Of a stretch of 64,000 bases of DNA, positions 9,791 through 20,706 are shown piece by piece. Where the stretch lies: the NCBI GenBank assembly GCA_963921425.1, contig OY992834.1, positions 21,651,923 through 21,715,922 of the forward strand, written 5' to 3'. Under the pieces are notes generated by a model that was not told the DNA's origin, searched no databases, and saw only the letters and a list, made by a program, of their open reading frames with translations. Position 1 is the stretch's first letter. Each line of letters opens with the position of its first letter. This DNA comes from Dryas octopetala. Taxonomy: Eukaryota > Streptophyta > Magnoliopsida > Rosales > Rosaceae. A program made the position numbers and the translations under genes.

Positions 9791-12700
9791 CCGGTGGGCC
9801 TAGGGTACCCAAGGCCGCGCTGAAGAAGCCCACCAATACCATCGACGTCCGAGATGCTGCCATCGGATCGATCGGAGGGGGACCAACCTTTGTGGGAAAC
9901 TCAAACCGATCCCAGAAGGAGTATGTCAGACAGGCGGCTCAAGCTCACGAGTCCCTGTCGATCCAGGCAGGTCAGCCCAGCACTTCCAAAAGACAACGGA
10001 AAGACTGGGCGCCGGTCACCTTTGAGCCGAACGAGGCGAATGAGATCATCTTCCCCCACTATGATCCGGTGGTCATAGTGGCTGAGGTGGCCGGGACAAC
10101 CATCGCGCGCTCCTTCGTCGATGGAGGGAGCTCAGTCAACATCCTCTACCACTCTGCGTTCGCGCAGATGGGCATCGGCGAGGATAAGCTGGAGACTGAC
10201 ACTCCCGCCTTGGTCGGGTTCGGGGGAGAAGTGGTTCAGCCCCTCGGACACATTTACCTTCCCCTTTCGCTCGGGAAGGGACCGATCAAGAAGACCTGCA
10301 TGACGTACTTCATTGTCGTCAAGCGACCGTCAGCCTACAACATCATCCTGGGCAGACCAGCTCTGGTCGACCTTGACTGTATCGTCCACTACGCCAATCT
10401 CTTCATCAAATGTCCGGTGGGCGACGACTGCATTGTCATCCAGGAAGACCAGTGTTCGGCTCGGTCTTGCTACGCCGCTTCGATCAAACAGAAGGGTCAG
10501 CTGCCGAACTCACAGGAACTTGACTCCATCGCCGATTCGGGCAGGTGGCCGAGGGCGGAAACTTTCGACTTCACTTCCGAGCCGAACCCAGACTCTCGGC
10601 CCCTTCCTGCCAAGGCCTGGGAGGAAGTGCCGATCTCGGCCGATACACCGGATCGGCTTGTCCGAGTGGGGACTCAGATCAGCCCCGAACTGCGTTCTGC
10701 CATAATTGACTTCCTCCGTGTCAATGCGGAAGTGTTCGCCTGGTCTTACGATCACATGCCGGGCATATCGTCTGACGTGATCACCCATAGGCTGAACACC
10801 GACCCGGGATGCAAACCGGTCCGTCAGAAGAGGAGGTCATATGATCCGGTCCGATACGCCGCCATGGCTGAAGAGGTAACCAAATTGCAAAACAACGGGT
10901 TCATCCGGGAGGTCAACTATCCCGACTGGCTTGCCAACGTGGTCATGGTGAAAAAGAACAACGGGAAGTGGAGGATGTGCGTGGACTTCACCGACCTGAA
11001 CAGGGCTTGTCCCAAGGACAGCTTTCCCTTACCAGAATAGATCAGCTCGTCGATGCAACAGCTGGATATCAGCTCCTCAGCTTCATGGACGCCTATTCTG
11101 GGTATAACCAGATCCTCATGCACAAATCCGACCAGGAAGGCACATCTTTCATAACGGATCGCGGCATGTACTGCTACAAGGTCATGCCCTTCGGCCTCAA
11201 AAACGCCGGAGCCACCTACCAAAGGCTGGTCAACCACATGTTCAGATCTTCCATAGGCAAATCCGTAGAGGTTTACGTGGATGACATGCTGGTCAAAAGC
11301 ATCAAGGCGGACGATCACGTCAGGGACCTCGCAGACATGTTCGGAGTCCTGAAGGAGTATCAGATGCGGCTGAACCCAGCCAAATGTGTCTTTGGGGTTC
11401 GGTCAGGAAAGTTCCTTGGCTATCTGGTCAGCCAACGGGGAATCGAGGCCAATCCGGAGAAGATCCAGGCATTGATCAACATGAAGTCCCCAAGGACACG
11501 CAAGGAAATCCAGAGTCTGACTGGAAGAGTCGCCGCCCTGAACCGGTTCATCTCGAAGTCCACTGACCGGTGCCTCCCTTTCTTCAAAGCCTTAAGGGGA
11601 GCGGGGAAGAGCATAGAATGGACCCCCCAATGTGAGCAGGCCTTTCAAGATCTGAAGAGGCACATGGGGGAACCTCCCATATTATCCAAACCAGAAGAAG
11701 GTGAAGAACTTTTTCTCTACCTCTCTGTTTCTGACTCGGCTCTCAGCTCAGTTCTGGTGAGAGAGGTCGGCGGTGTACAACACCCCGTCTTCTATACGAG
11801 CCGAGCCCTCGCCGATGCCGAGACCAGATATCCAAAATTCGAGAAGATGGCTCTCGCTCTGGTCAGCTCGGCTCGGAAATTAAGACCCTACTTCCAGGCT
11901 CACTCAATCGTCGTCTTGACTGATCAGCCGCTCAGACAAATCCTGGCAAAACCCGAGACTTCGGGTCGGCTCATCAAGTGGTCAATCGAGCTCGACGAGT
12001 TTGACATCATCTACCGTCCCAGGACGGCCATCAAAGGTCAGGCCATGTCGGACTTCATCTGCGAGTCGACCACCTCGGCGGAAAACCCACCTTGTGCCGA
12101 CGCTACACCAACCACGTCTGATCCGAACACAAATGGCGATCATAGCCAGGCTGATCTTCTCACCTGGACCCTCTACGTGGACGGATCTTCCAACGCCATG
12201 GGAAGCGGAGCTGGGCTTGTTCTGATCTCCCCAGAACAAGTTGTGATGGAGTATGCTCTTCGCTTCAGATTTCAAGCATCAAACAATGAAGCAGAGTATG
12301 AGGCACTCATCGCCGGACTCAGATTGGCAAAGGAGCTCGGCGCGACCAAACTGAACATCTTCAGCGACTCCCAACTAATCGTCAACCAGATTTTGGGAGA
12401 GTATGAGACTCGAGAGCCTAGCATGACTGCCTATCTCGAGAAGACCCGTTGGCTGCTCGGGAACTTCCACGAATACAAAATATCCCAAATCCCGAGGGCA
12501 GAAAACTACAGGGCCGACGCCTTGGCACGCCTAGCTTCGGCCACGGACACTGGGTCCGCTAGGCACGTTCCAGTTGAAATCCTGGACAGACCTAGCACCG
12601 CCGAAAACGAGGCCGCCGTTATGCAGACTGAGGCCGAGCCGAACTGGATGACGCCGATCATCGGCTACCTGGTCTCCGGGATCCTCCCCCCAGAGAGGGA

Positions 12701-13871
12701 CAAGGCACGTCTCATCAAAACGAGGTCGGCTCGGTTGAGCATGATCGATGGTCAGCTCTACAAGAGGAGTTTCTCCCTACCCTACTTGCGGTGTGTCACT
12801 CCCCAAGAGGGCCAGGATGTGCTGAGAGAAATTCACGAAGGGATATGCGGAAACCACTCTGGAGGAAGAGCCCTCGCCTACAAGACGATCAGACAGGGCT
12901 ACTTCTGGCCGACATTGAACAAAGACGCGGATCATCTCTCTCGCGCTTGTATCAAATGCCAGCAGTTCGCCGCAGTCCCTCATCAACCTCCCCAGTTGCT
13001 GACCTCCATATCCAGTCCTTGGCCATTCGCGCAGTGGGGACTCGATCTGATCGGCCCTATGCCGAAGGCGAAAGGGCAGGTCACCATGGCCGTAGTAGCA
13101 GTCGACTACTTCACCAAATGGGCCGAAGCTGAGCCCCTAGCCACTACCACGGCCGAACGGATGGAGACCTTCGTCTGGAAGAACATCATATGCCGGTTCG
13201 GCATGCCGCACACCATCATCGCGGACAACGGCAAGCAGTTCGACTGCAACAAATTCAGGAGTTTTTGTTCACGTCTGAACATCAACTTGCGCTTCACCGC
13301 TCCTTACCATCCGCAGTCGAACGGACAGGTCGAGGCCATCAACAATATCATCAAGAAGACCCTCAAGACTAAGCTTGATAATGCTAAGGGGAATTGGCCT
13401 GAACTCTTGCCAGAGGTGCTTTGGTCTTACCGAACTTCCTATCGCAACTCCACGAAGGAAACACCTTACGCATTGGCATTCGGGACTGACGTTGTCGTCC
13501 CGGTCGAAATGGGGACTCCCTCATTCCGAACCGGTACGTACGATCCCGAGACCAATGACACCGGACTTCGGCTCGGCCTAGACATGATCGAGGAGAGGCG
13601 GACCGACGCCAATCTCTGCCGAGCCACTTACCAACAGAGGGTAGCCAAATACTACAATCAAAGGGTCAGGCCCAGAAGCTTCAGATTGGGCAGTCTCGTC
13701 ATGAAGAAGAATCCCCTTGCCGTCAAGGAGAGCTCATTCGATCCGAATTGGACCGGACCATACAGAATTACAGGCATAGTCAAGCCTGGCACTTACAACT
13801 TGGCCACTCTGGCTGGGAAGCCTCTCAAGCATAGCTGGAACGCTGAACACTTGAAGACTTATTATCAGTAA
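9791..13871 (+). pseudogene. pol: pol of element A: PR-RT-RH-aRH-INT (one frameshift)
   Basis: Domains in order: aspartic protease with FVDGGSSVNIL at about 10115; reverse transcriptase from about 10735, with MCVDFTDLNRACPKD before the break and YVDD at 11274-11285; RNase H at about 11716-12060; a second, archaeal-type RNase H at about 12166-12530, with its acidic residues in YVDGSS, NNEAEYEAL, IFSDSQ and RADALARLA; integrase with an HHCC zinc finger at about 12835-12960 and catalytic residues in GLDLIG, IADNGKQFD and NGQVEAINN. There is no chromodomain. The first frame ends with TAG at 11038-11040, just after the DSFPLP motif, while the rest of RT continues in another frame to 13871, which points to a one-base loss near 11031-11035. 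The dual RNase H places it in Tat. Confidence 0.92.
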
Positions 13872-14941
13872 AAATGTAGTTAGGATCGGGGACTGTCCGA
13901 CCTAACACTCATTCCAGTCAATGAAAGGATGAACACATTTTGACTCATTCTTTCTCTTATTTTTCGAAGCAAACACTGGGGACTCTACTCCTATACACTT
14001 TCAACAAAGAGGAAAGATCTAAGTGTTTCCTTCGAAAAAATAATAAACCCATGTGCCGAGCCGAAGTGCCATTTTCGGCCCAACGCTCGGTACATTACAG
14101 ACTCATCAGGTCTATAAACTCATGTGTCGAGCTGGCGCGCCACTTTCGGCCCGACGCTCGGCATATTACAGACTCATCAGGTCTATAAACTCATGTGTCG
14201 AGCTGGCGCGCCACTTTCGGCTCGACGCTCGGCATATTACAGACTCATCAGGTCTATAAACTCCTGTGCCGAGTGGCGCGCCACTTTCGGCCCGATGCTC
14301 GACATGGTACAGACTCATCAGGTCTATAAACTCCTGTGCCGAGCTGGCGCGCCACTTTCGGCCCGATGCTCGACATGGTACAGACTTATCAGGTCTATAA
14401 AAATCCCTGTCCGAGCCGAAGCGACTTCCTACAGTCCTAACGTTCAACAGGATATTTCTAAAAGAAAAATATACACTCCAACCAAAACTTTCATCGTGCA
14501 TGCCGAGCCGATCTGAAAGTAGGTTTGAATATTTTTCTCAAAAACAAAATTCCTAAAACATCTCAATGGGTATTCCGAGCCCATCCGGGATCACTAGGGT
14601 TTTAAATTCCTACTTATCTTCATTATGCTTATCAAGCTTATCCGAAGTCGAGTAGCAATTTATCATTACTTTTCTTTTCATTGCGATCGGGAAGCCGAAC
14701 CGATCTCAAAACATCTTGTTTTTTATTATGTTTGTTACTTTTATCATTTTCTTATTCATATGTTACTTGTTGTATCTTTAGCTTATTCTCCGAGCTGAAC
14801 TGACAATAACTTGGATCATAAAGAAAATACTGAATAAATTAACAAGTGGTTCAAAAAACATAAATAAAACTGTTCAAACATACATCAAACCCGAGCCACT
14901 CCTCGGCTCGGGAATAAACAAAAACAAAAATACAGGTTGGT
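13872..14941 (+). other. 3' non-coding region of element A
   Basis: Lies between the pol stop and the stop of the antisense gene. It contains the 71-bp tandem repeats. The first 150 bp (GGATCGGGGACTGTCCGACC and ACTGGGGACTCTACTCCTAT) is conserved in element B at 33490-33640 in reverse, so it may have a function such as 3'-end formation or packaging; that is inference. Confidence 0.7.
14051..14406 (+). repeat. 71-bp tandem repeat array, element A
   Basis: Five units start at 14051, 14122, 14193, 14264 and 14334 (71, 71, 71, 70 and 73 bp). Each holds GCGCGCCACTTTCGGCCCGA and a dyad AGACTCATCAGGTCT followed by ATAAACTC. Element B carries the homologous array at 32902-33459. Arrays between pol and the 3' LTR are known in Tat/Ogre elements. 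Short frames across it are repeats, not genes. Confidence 0.95.
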
Positions 14942-17302
14942 TCAGGCAGATCGTTCGGCGGGCCCCTCCTGGATCGGCTCAGTAGACTCCTCGGGCGTCT
15001 CCTCGTCGAGCTGCACCACCTCAACCCCGCCAATCTGCGTCTCAGCGTTGGGATCGGATTCGGGGACTGGGGGGATCGGGGTCGGCTCGCAGTCAGGCAG
15101 CGGAGGATCCTCCGGAGTCGGCTCGGCTTCGGCGGGGACTTGGCGATCGGGAGGAGGAAGCTCGTCCTGCTGACTTCCCTGAGTATCCTCCTCGTCATCG
15201 GACTCGCCGAGGAACGAGACATCCCAGTCCGGCCTCTTCGACCGGATCGCCTCCAAAAGCTCCTGATACCCTTCAAAGTGGGCATCAGCCAGCGCCTGGA
15301 CGCTCGGAAGCCCGGCCCTGCGCCGAGACTCAACGGCCCTTCGCTCGGCCTCCTCGACGTCCTTCTGGAGTTGGTCGGCGAGTTGCCCCAAGTCGGCCGC
15401 TTTTTGCTTCGAGGACACAAGCTCCTTCCCGAGCCGAGCGACCTCTACCTCCTTCTCGGCCAGCTTGGACCGCAGACCCGCCGACCGATCGCACTCGGCC
15501 CTGACCGCCCGCTCGGCCTCGGCCAGCTTCTCCTTGAGCTCCAGGATTCGCTCCCGAAACCTCCCCATCTTCGCCTCGGCCTCGACGGCGGCGTGGGCGG
15601 CTTCAAATTGCCTCATGGCGAGCTGCAAAAACAACAAAAAAGAATCTATTATTAATCCGAACCGAGCGGATAAACGTAATCCGAAGTGAAAAGGACTTAC
15701 CAACATGGCTTGCCGGGATGTGCTTAGAGCTTTGTGGCTGAAGCTCGGCTTCTCCTGACCGGCCCAGAGCCCCTCCTGCGCCTTTGACGTCATCACGCGC
15801 TTGAGGCCCGAGACGAACGGCTCGAGGGAAGAATCTACTTCCACCGTCTTCAGGGGCGCCGAGCCAGACGCTTCGGCACCAGGACCACTGGGCTCGGCCC
15901 GAGCTCTCTTCTCCACCCGGGCCTCGGTCTGGGGAGCCTTCCTCTTTTCTGTTTGCCGAGCCGGTCTCGGCGCAGAAGGTCCAGGCTGAGCTGTCGCTGC
16001 GACAGGAGCCTGGACCGGCTCGGCAGGAGCCCGCCTTGCGGCCCTCCTCTGGACGCTACGAGCTGCCTTCTTCCTAAGACGAGCCTCCAGCTCGGTGGGC
16101 GCCATTCCTCTCTCGGCTCGCGGATTCCACCTGGGTACAAACCAGGAAATCCCGCTTGACCTGATCTGGGTCTCCCCGAGCAGGAACTTCGTGGACAGGT
16201 ACTCTGCTGGTGAGTCCCTGATCGCGGCGATCTGATCCCTAAGCTCGCCCTTCAGTTTGTACTTGCCCCAGCTGACTGCAAAGACGAAACCAAAAGGAGT
16301 TAGACAAAAGAAAACAATTATCACAAAACATACAATTATCTCCGGATCGGCCCCAGACGTCCAATGCCCACCTGGAATCCTAAAGGCTCTGGGGACCCGA
16401 GCCGAGGTGACTTTGTTCGAATCGGAGAACTCCCAATCCCCAGAGACAAAGAAGTATCTTTTCTTCCATGTCTTCTGGGAGGAGGGATTCCCACCGAAGA
16501 GTGGCCCCGAATACGCCTGGAGGTTGTAGAATCCGAGCTCGCTCTGCTTCGACCTCAGTGCGTAGTTACAGAACAGAAGATCCTTGTCTGGTACACACTT
16601 GTGCACTTTGTACCACAAGATATGCATAGACAGGATTATCCTGTATACATTTGGGTTCAGTTGGTGTGGCGCCGCGCCGATCGTCGCGAGCCAGTCCTGC
16701 AGAAAGGGATGCAGGGGAAGCCTAACCCCGTTCTCAAACATCTCGGGGTACATTGTCACCCATCCTGTTGGGGGTCGGCTCGGCTTCTCTCCTCCGATCG
16801 GCAACCTCGTCAGTACGGAGTCGGGAATTGAGTACCTATCCCTCAGATCCCCGAGATGATATTCGGTCATCTCATTGGGGATCTGATCGGCCTTCCACGC
16901 CAGTTCCTCGTAGAAGTCCGGGTCGATCGGACTCCCCGTCACCTGCTGACCCGAGGCCGAGGTCGACGCTTCATGCCCCCTGTCCCTTTCATTTGAGCCC
17001 GAGGTGAGTCTACTCGGGATGGTGGCGATCGGCTCGACGTCAAGAGGTTCTTCGTCACCACCTTCGGCCACCCCTTGTTCCCGGTCGGAACTCAATACTT
17101 CGGGGTTTTCTTGATCCCCTCGAGCTCGGCGCTTCTCACCTGGGTTGCGATTCAGCGCCGAGCCGACCTCGTCCAATTCTTCGGACAAACCGTCCCAACT
17201 CGCCTCACCCGCAGGTGGGCTTCGGCTCAGCTCGGCCATACTATCTCCTTCAAAGGCTTCCCCCGAGCCGAGCCGGCCTCTCGAATCAGTCTCAGACATC
17301 AT
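14942..17302 (-). CDS. antisense gene of element A, PF04195-type protein, two introns
   Basis: Runs opposite to gag-pol. Predicted exons (complement) are 16372-17302, 15701-16275 and 14942-15622, giving 728 aa. I start at the first ATG, 17302; the next ATG, at 17299, aligns with the start in element B. The N-terminus is acidic and low in complexity. The middle (about residues 130-320, with MYPEMFENGVRLPLHPFLQDW, LHxLWYKVHKCVPD and KRYFFVSGDWEF-like motifs) matches the family annotated as putative gypsy-type transposon protein (PF04195, Transposase_28). The last exon is a long coiled coil with a proline/glutamate-rich tail. Both introns are GT-AG and a multiple of three, so the frame is also open unspliced. 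The exon junctions are conserved in B. Function is unknown. Antisense genes of this sort are known from Tat elements. Confidence 0.85.
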   Translation of the reverse strand: MMSETDSRGRLGSGEAFEGDSMAELSRSPPAGEASWDGLSEELDEVGSALNRNPGEKRRARGDQENPEVLSSDREQGVAEGGDEEPLDVEPIATIPSRLTSGSNERDRGHEASTSASGQQVTGSPIDPDFYEELAWKADQIPNEMTEYHLGDLRDRYSIPDSVLTRLPIGGEKPSRPPTGWVTMYPEMFENGVRLPLHPFLQDWLATIGAAPHQLNPNVYRIILSMHILWYKVHKCVPDKDLLFCNYALRSKQSELGFYNLQAYSGPLFGGNPSSQKTWKKRYFFVSGDWEFSDSNKVTSARVPRAFRIPGGHWTSGADPEIIVCFVIIVFFCLTPFGFVFAVSWGKYKLKGELRDQIAAIRDSPAEYLSTKFLLGETQIRSSGISWFVPRWNPRAERGMAPTELEARLRKKAARSVQRRAARRAPAEPVQAPVAATAQPGPSAPRPARQTEKRKAPQTEARVEKRARAEPSGPGAEASGSAPLKTVEVDSSLEPFVSGLKRVMTSKAQEGLWAGQEKPSFSHKALSTSRQAMLVSPFHFGLRLSARFGLIIDSFLLFLQLAMRQFEAAHAAVEAEAKMGRFRERILELKEKLAEAERAVRAECDRSAGLRSKLAEKEVEVARLGKELVSSKQKAADLGQLADQLQKDVEEAERRAVESRRRAGLPSVQALADAHFEGYQELLEAIRSKRPDWDVSFLGESDDEEDTQGSQQDELPPPDRQVPAEAEPTPEDPPLPDCEPTPIPPVPESDPNAETQIGGVEVVQLDEETPEESTEPIQEGPAERSA
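15623..15700 (-). other. predicted intron 2 of the antisense gene
   Basis: 78 nt on the minus strand: donor ATGTTG|GTAAGT and acceptor TTTTTGCAG|CTCGCC. The matching position in element B is GTG|GTAAGT...TTTTTTGCAG|CTTGCC (31545-31630). Confidence 0.85.
16276..16371 (-). other. predicted intron 1 of the antisense gene
   Basis: 96 nt on the minus strand: donor GATTCCAG|GTGGGC and acceptor CTTTGCAG|TCAGCTGG. The translated intron is a hydrophobic, family-unlike stretch. In element B the same junctions flank a 122-nt intron (30843-30964) that contains a stop in the exon 1 frame. Confidence 0.85.
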
Positions 17303-17590
17303 AAACACCTTTTCACTTTCTCTCTCTTGCTTTTTGAATCAAAAAGTGTTTTTTCTCAAGAACACCAAGAACAAAACCCAGAAAACCCGAAAATACTGGT
17401 TTTTGTCCGGCCAATCTCTCCACCCCCTACACACTCGGAATCACCCCACCTATGATCGAACCTGGTCGGAATCGAGGTTGGGCCACCACACGATCGACGG
17501 GGAGAGAGAGAAATTCACGGTGAGAGAGAGAGTTTCGCAGGAGAGAGAGAGTGAACTTCTGAAAGTGAGAGGGAAGAGAGAGAAACAGTC

Positions 17591-17600
17591 ATATATATAC
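17591..17600 (-). promoter_or_regulatory. TATA box of the antisense gene, element A
   Basis: GTATATATAT on the minus strand, about 290 bp upstream of the antisense ATG and followed by a GA/CT-rich leader. Element B has ATATAAAAG at the equivalent place (29554-29562), again preceded by GCATGGG. Conservation of position supports a real promoter. Confidence 0.6.
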
Positions 17601-17892
17601 TCCCATGCAAACCGATCTCAGCCCTTCATTTTTTGGCGCTTCAAATCCCAGATCTTGACACCTGTCAAGCATTCAAAATACCCATAAATGATGTGACTCT
17701 TACGTTCCCCCATGCAGAAACCAAACGTCCCTTCATCTGCCCCCAAGATATTTTGGCCAAACACAAGTCACCACCTGTTCGGACCTTCAGGAACGAAGAC
17801 CTGTTGGGTTCAGCTCGGATCAAGCAAACACATTATCCTTGGGAAGGTCATCACACTTCAGCTTCCAATCCACCACTGTCCGCTCGGATCGG

Positions 17893-17907
17893 AAGCTGGG
17901 GGACTCC
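17893..17907 (+). promoter_or_regulatory. polypurine tract, element A
   Basis: AAGCTGGGGGACTCC lies directly before the 3' LTR, as expected for the plus-strand primer. Element B has AAGTTGGGGGACTTC in the same place. Confidence 0.85.
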
Positions 17908-18932
17908 TGTTTGTGGATAAACCCACACCGATCCAACGACCAATCCTGGCTGGACACGTGGCTGGTCAGACTTTGACCTCCACATCATCATTTCTCTAAC
18001 ACTTCCTCCGCCAGCTCGGATCGGGTTTCCACGCCACTTATCCAGGACCGGTCCGAGCCGAACCGATGATCTTCCAAGGGATTGAGTGCCCATCTTTCCA
18101 CGATCATCCCTGTTCGGCTCGGCTCGGCACCAAGGTGACCTCCTTTCGAGTCCTGGCGTCGGCCAGTTAGGGCTCGGAGGGACCCCTATCTTATGGGTCG
18201 GCTCGGTCTGGAATCCCATATCCGGTCCGATCACACATGGACTTCATGCATACGCATAAAGAACATCTGCTCGGTTCGGCTCGGCTCTCCGCCGCCATTC
18301 CCAGGAAGGTCACGTTGGGACGAACCGCTACACATAAATGCATCTGACACAAAATCCTCTGACAGATGGAATATCCTGCCTGCATCCCTGTCTATTGGAG
18401 AAGTTTGCCTGAACCTTCCAACCTTGCATTTAATGGAGCATTCAATGCAGCATTGAATGCTGAGGAGGTGAATGTCTGTGCATGCAACTAGTTCTGACCA
18501 AACAGGTGGATCACTGGCAACCATTCATTCACATGCAGGTAACTTACTCACCACAAACTCATTTGCCTATATATACCAACTTATATGTGCAAAATCCAGA
18601 TCTATCAACCTATCCACAAAACACTTACGCAAAAACTCCCACTCACCAAAGAGCATACCCAACTTGCTGAGAATAACCCAGAACATTTGCCTTGTTCTTC
18701 CTATTCTCCCAAGTTCATCCTTTGTTCTTCCTCATCTATCATCAAACATCACCACTGATTTCATCATCGGAGTGTGTTTGGCTGGTACCACACCGGTCCA
18801 TCTCCTTTGATCTTGTGTTTGTCTACAGGAAGATCCCAATCAACATCCATATCATCATCCAGCAGGGCTTCAGATCAGCCAAGTCATCATCTCTACGTTG
18901 TTGCATCTACCTTACGAGAATTTGCATCAACA
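17908..18932 (+). repeat. 3' LTR of element A
   Basis: 1,025 bp, the same length as the 5' LTR and identical by eye except at two sites. It is followed at once by the CCCAG target duplication (18933-18937). Confidence 0.97.
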
Positions 18933-20322
18933 CCCAGCTTCCTGTACGTTGTGAGAGTGAGGTCAATTAATATCTTAAACCATTACAAGTTGATATATAT
19001 GCAAAGGAATGCAATGAGATTTGAGTGTGCTAGCTAGAACATCCTACTTGAATGACAAAGATGGTGATCATGATTACTCTACCAATAGCTTCCAACACCG
19101 AAGAATGATTTGTTCAAGTCATACTGTAGACCGCACCTGATGAAGCCTCAATTCTAATTTCTTTGGGCATCATATTCAACTGGTAGCTAGTGTTGTTTCA
19201 TTGCAAAATTAAAAAATGGGAAACGATCTCTTTGCAAGATAGGATATATAAGACAGTACATCTAACCCTCTTCAGATCTATACCATGGGAGCCTCAGGTA
19301 GAACACGACAATTCAAATATTCTGAGTCAAAATATGTAAATGGCGCGCAGATTTGGTAATACAACTAATAAAGAGATATAAAAAATATTTTTTTAAAAGA
19401 AGGTTGTAAGTGGAGAAAACTGAAATGCGAAAATGGTCTTCCATATATATATATATATATGTATGTCCCTTTCATTGAGGAATTCCTCAAATAATTAATT
19501 TTACTAAAGTTTAATTATCCCAAATCTCAAACAGCTAGCCAAATCTATATATTTTAATATTATGCTACGCGTTCTTAAATGGTCACTATATATTTCTTTC
19601 TTTTTTTTTTTCTTTTAATAAAAAACTCAAACGCTATCTTTAATTATCAACAAAAGTTGTTACAAAAGTGGTGTCCGGAAAGGAACTACAGTAGTTAAAG
19701 ATTTTTTTTTTTTTTTACAAAGTTGTTGTTTTAAGCTCTCTCTTCTTTTAGACTATATATATGATATTTTCTCCGCCATAATTTTTTTTCTCTTTTTTGC
19801 TATTCTTCTTCGATTAAATATAGACAGTTTACTAATTAAAATGACCATATCTTATTCCCACTGAAAAAAAAAAAAAAAACCAAAAACAGATTTTATGATT
19901 CCTATCCTTGTATTTTTTTTTTTACGACGATTCTTATTTTTGTATGTATAGATAAATCTTGTGTATGGGACAGAGGACTATAAATACCATAATTTTTGTA
20001 TAGTTAATAGACAAGAATGCAATCAATAGAAATCATCAAATTAAGTTTTAAACCTTCAATCATTTGACTAAAAAAAAGGGTTTCAAACCTTTCAATGGTA
20101 TTAGTTCGTGGTTCTTCTGGACTGTTTTCAGTTTCTCACTTCTAGTACGCCCAACCGCCAGTTTGCTCCATAGCGTGTCACCACCTCCTCTGCTGTTTGA
20201 TCGTTTTCCTTCTATCGGATCTGCCCGTAAGTTTTGCTTCTCTTGGCTTTTCGATGGTTTCTACTGTGTTTTTTATTTTTTTATTTTTGGGTTTAAACGA
20301 TTTCCGGTGGCTTGTAACTGAG

Positions 20323-20554
20323 AAATTATTGTGTGTTACCGTAACACCAAATGATATTACCAATCCACTCAAATTATAACACGTATATAATAATTAATTT
20401 TTAAAACCCTAAAATTTAGGAAAAACTCTAAAATCTAAGAAAAACTATAAAATATAAGAATAAACTCTTAAAATTGTTTACGTGTTATAATTTGAGTAAA
20501 TTGGTAACACCACGTCATTATGTCCTGTGATGTTACAGTCATATATAATAATTT
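20323..20554. mobile_element. MITE, copy 1 of a pair
   Basis: Arms of about 75 bp are reverse complements. The left arm has GTAACACCAAATGATATTACC and CTCAAATTATAACACGTA. The right arm has TACGTGTTATAATTTGAG and GGTAACACC. The middle is AT-rich with repeated AAACTCTAAAATCTAAG words. Non-coding. Confidence 0.8.
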
Positions 20555-20706
20555 TTCTTGTAACCCAACGCTAGAGTTTGCTCCTCCCCTTCTAACCTTG
20601 TTTTAAGAGGAAAAAGGCAAAAAGGGGCTGATTTGTCCTCTTCTTCTATTATAGCTTCGGGTGACTGTACTAAAGTCATTTAGTAAGAACATATGGTTCA
20701 ACTGGG

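Larger units (their letters stand above)
6800..18932 (+). mobile_element. Tat-lineage Ty3/gypsy LTR retrotransposon, element A
   Basis: A complete element is seen, in this order: 5' LTR, primer binding site, gag, protease, reverse transcriptase, RNase H, a second RNase H, integrase, 71-bp tandem repeats, an antisense gene, polypurine tract and 3' LTR. The second RNase H after the usual one, the lack of a chromodomain and an antisense gene between pol and the 3' LTR are known features of the plant Tat lineage (Tat/Retand/Ogre group). The two 1,025-bp LTRs differ at two positions by eye, so insertion was recent. gag-pol carries frameshifts, so the copy is probably not autonomous. It is markedly GC-richer than the surrounding DNA. 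Confidence 0.95.

Noticed and set aside
20064..20321. 85-codon T-rich frame rich in Phe and Leu
   Set aside because: Low-complexity composition, overlaps the edge of a MITE, no homology recognised.
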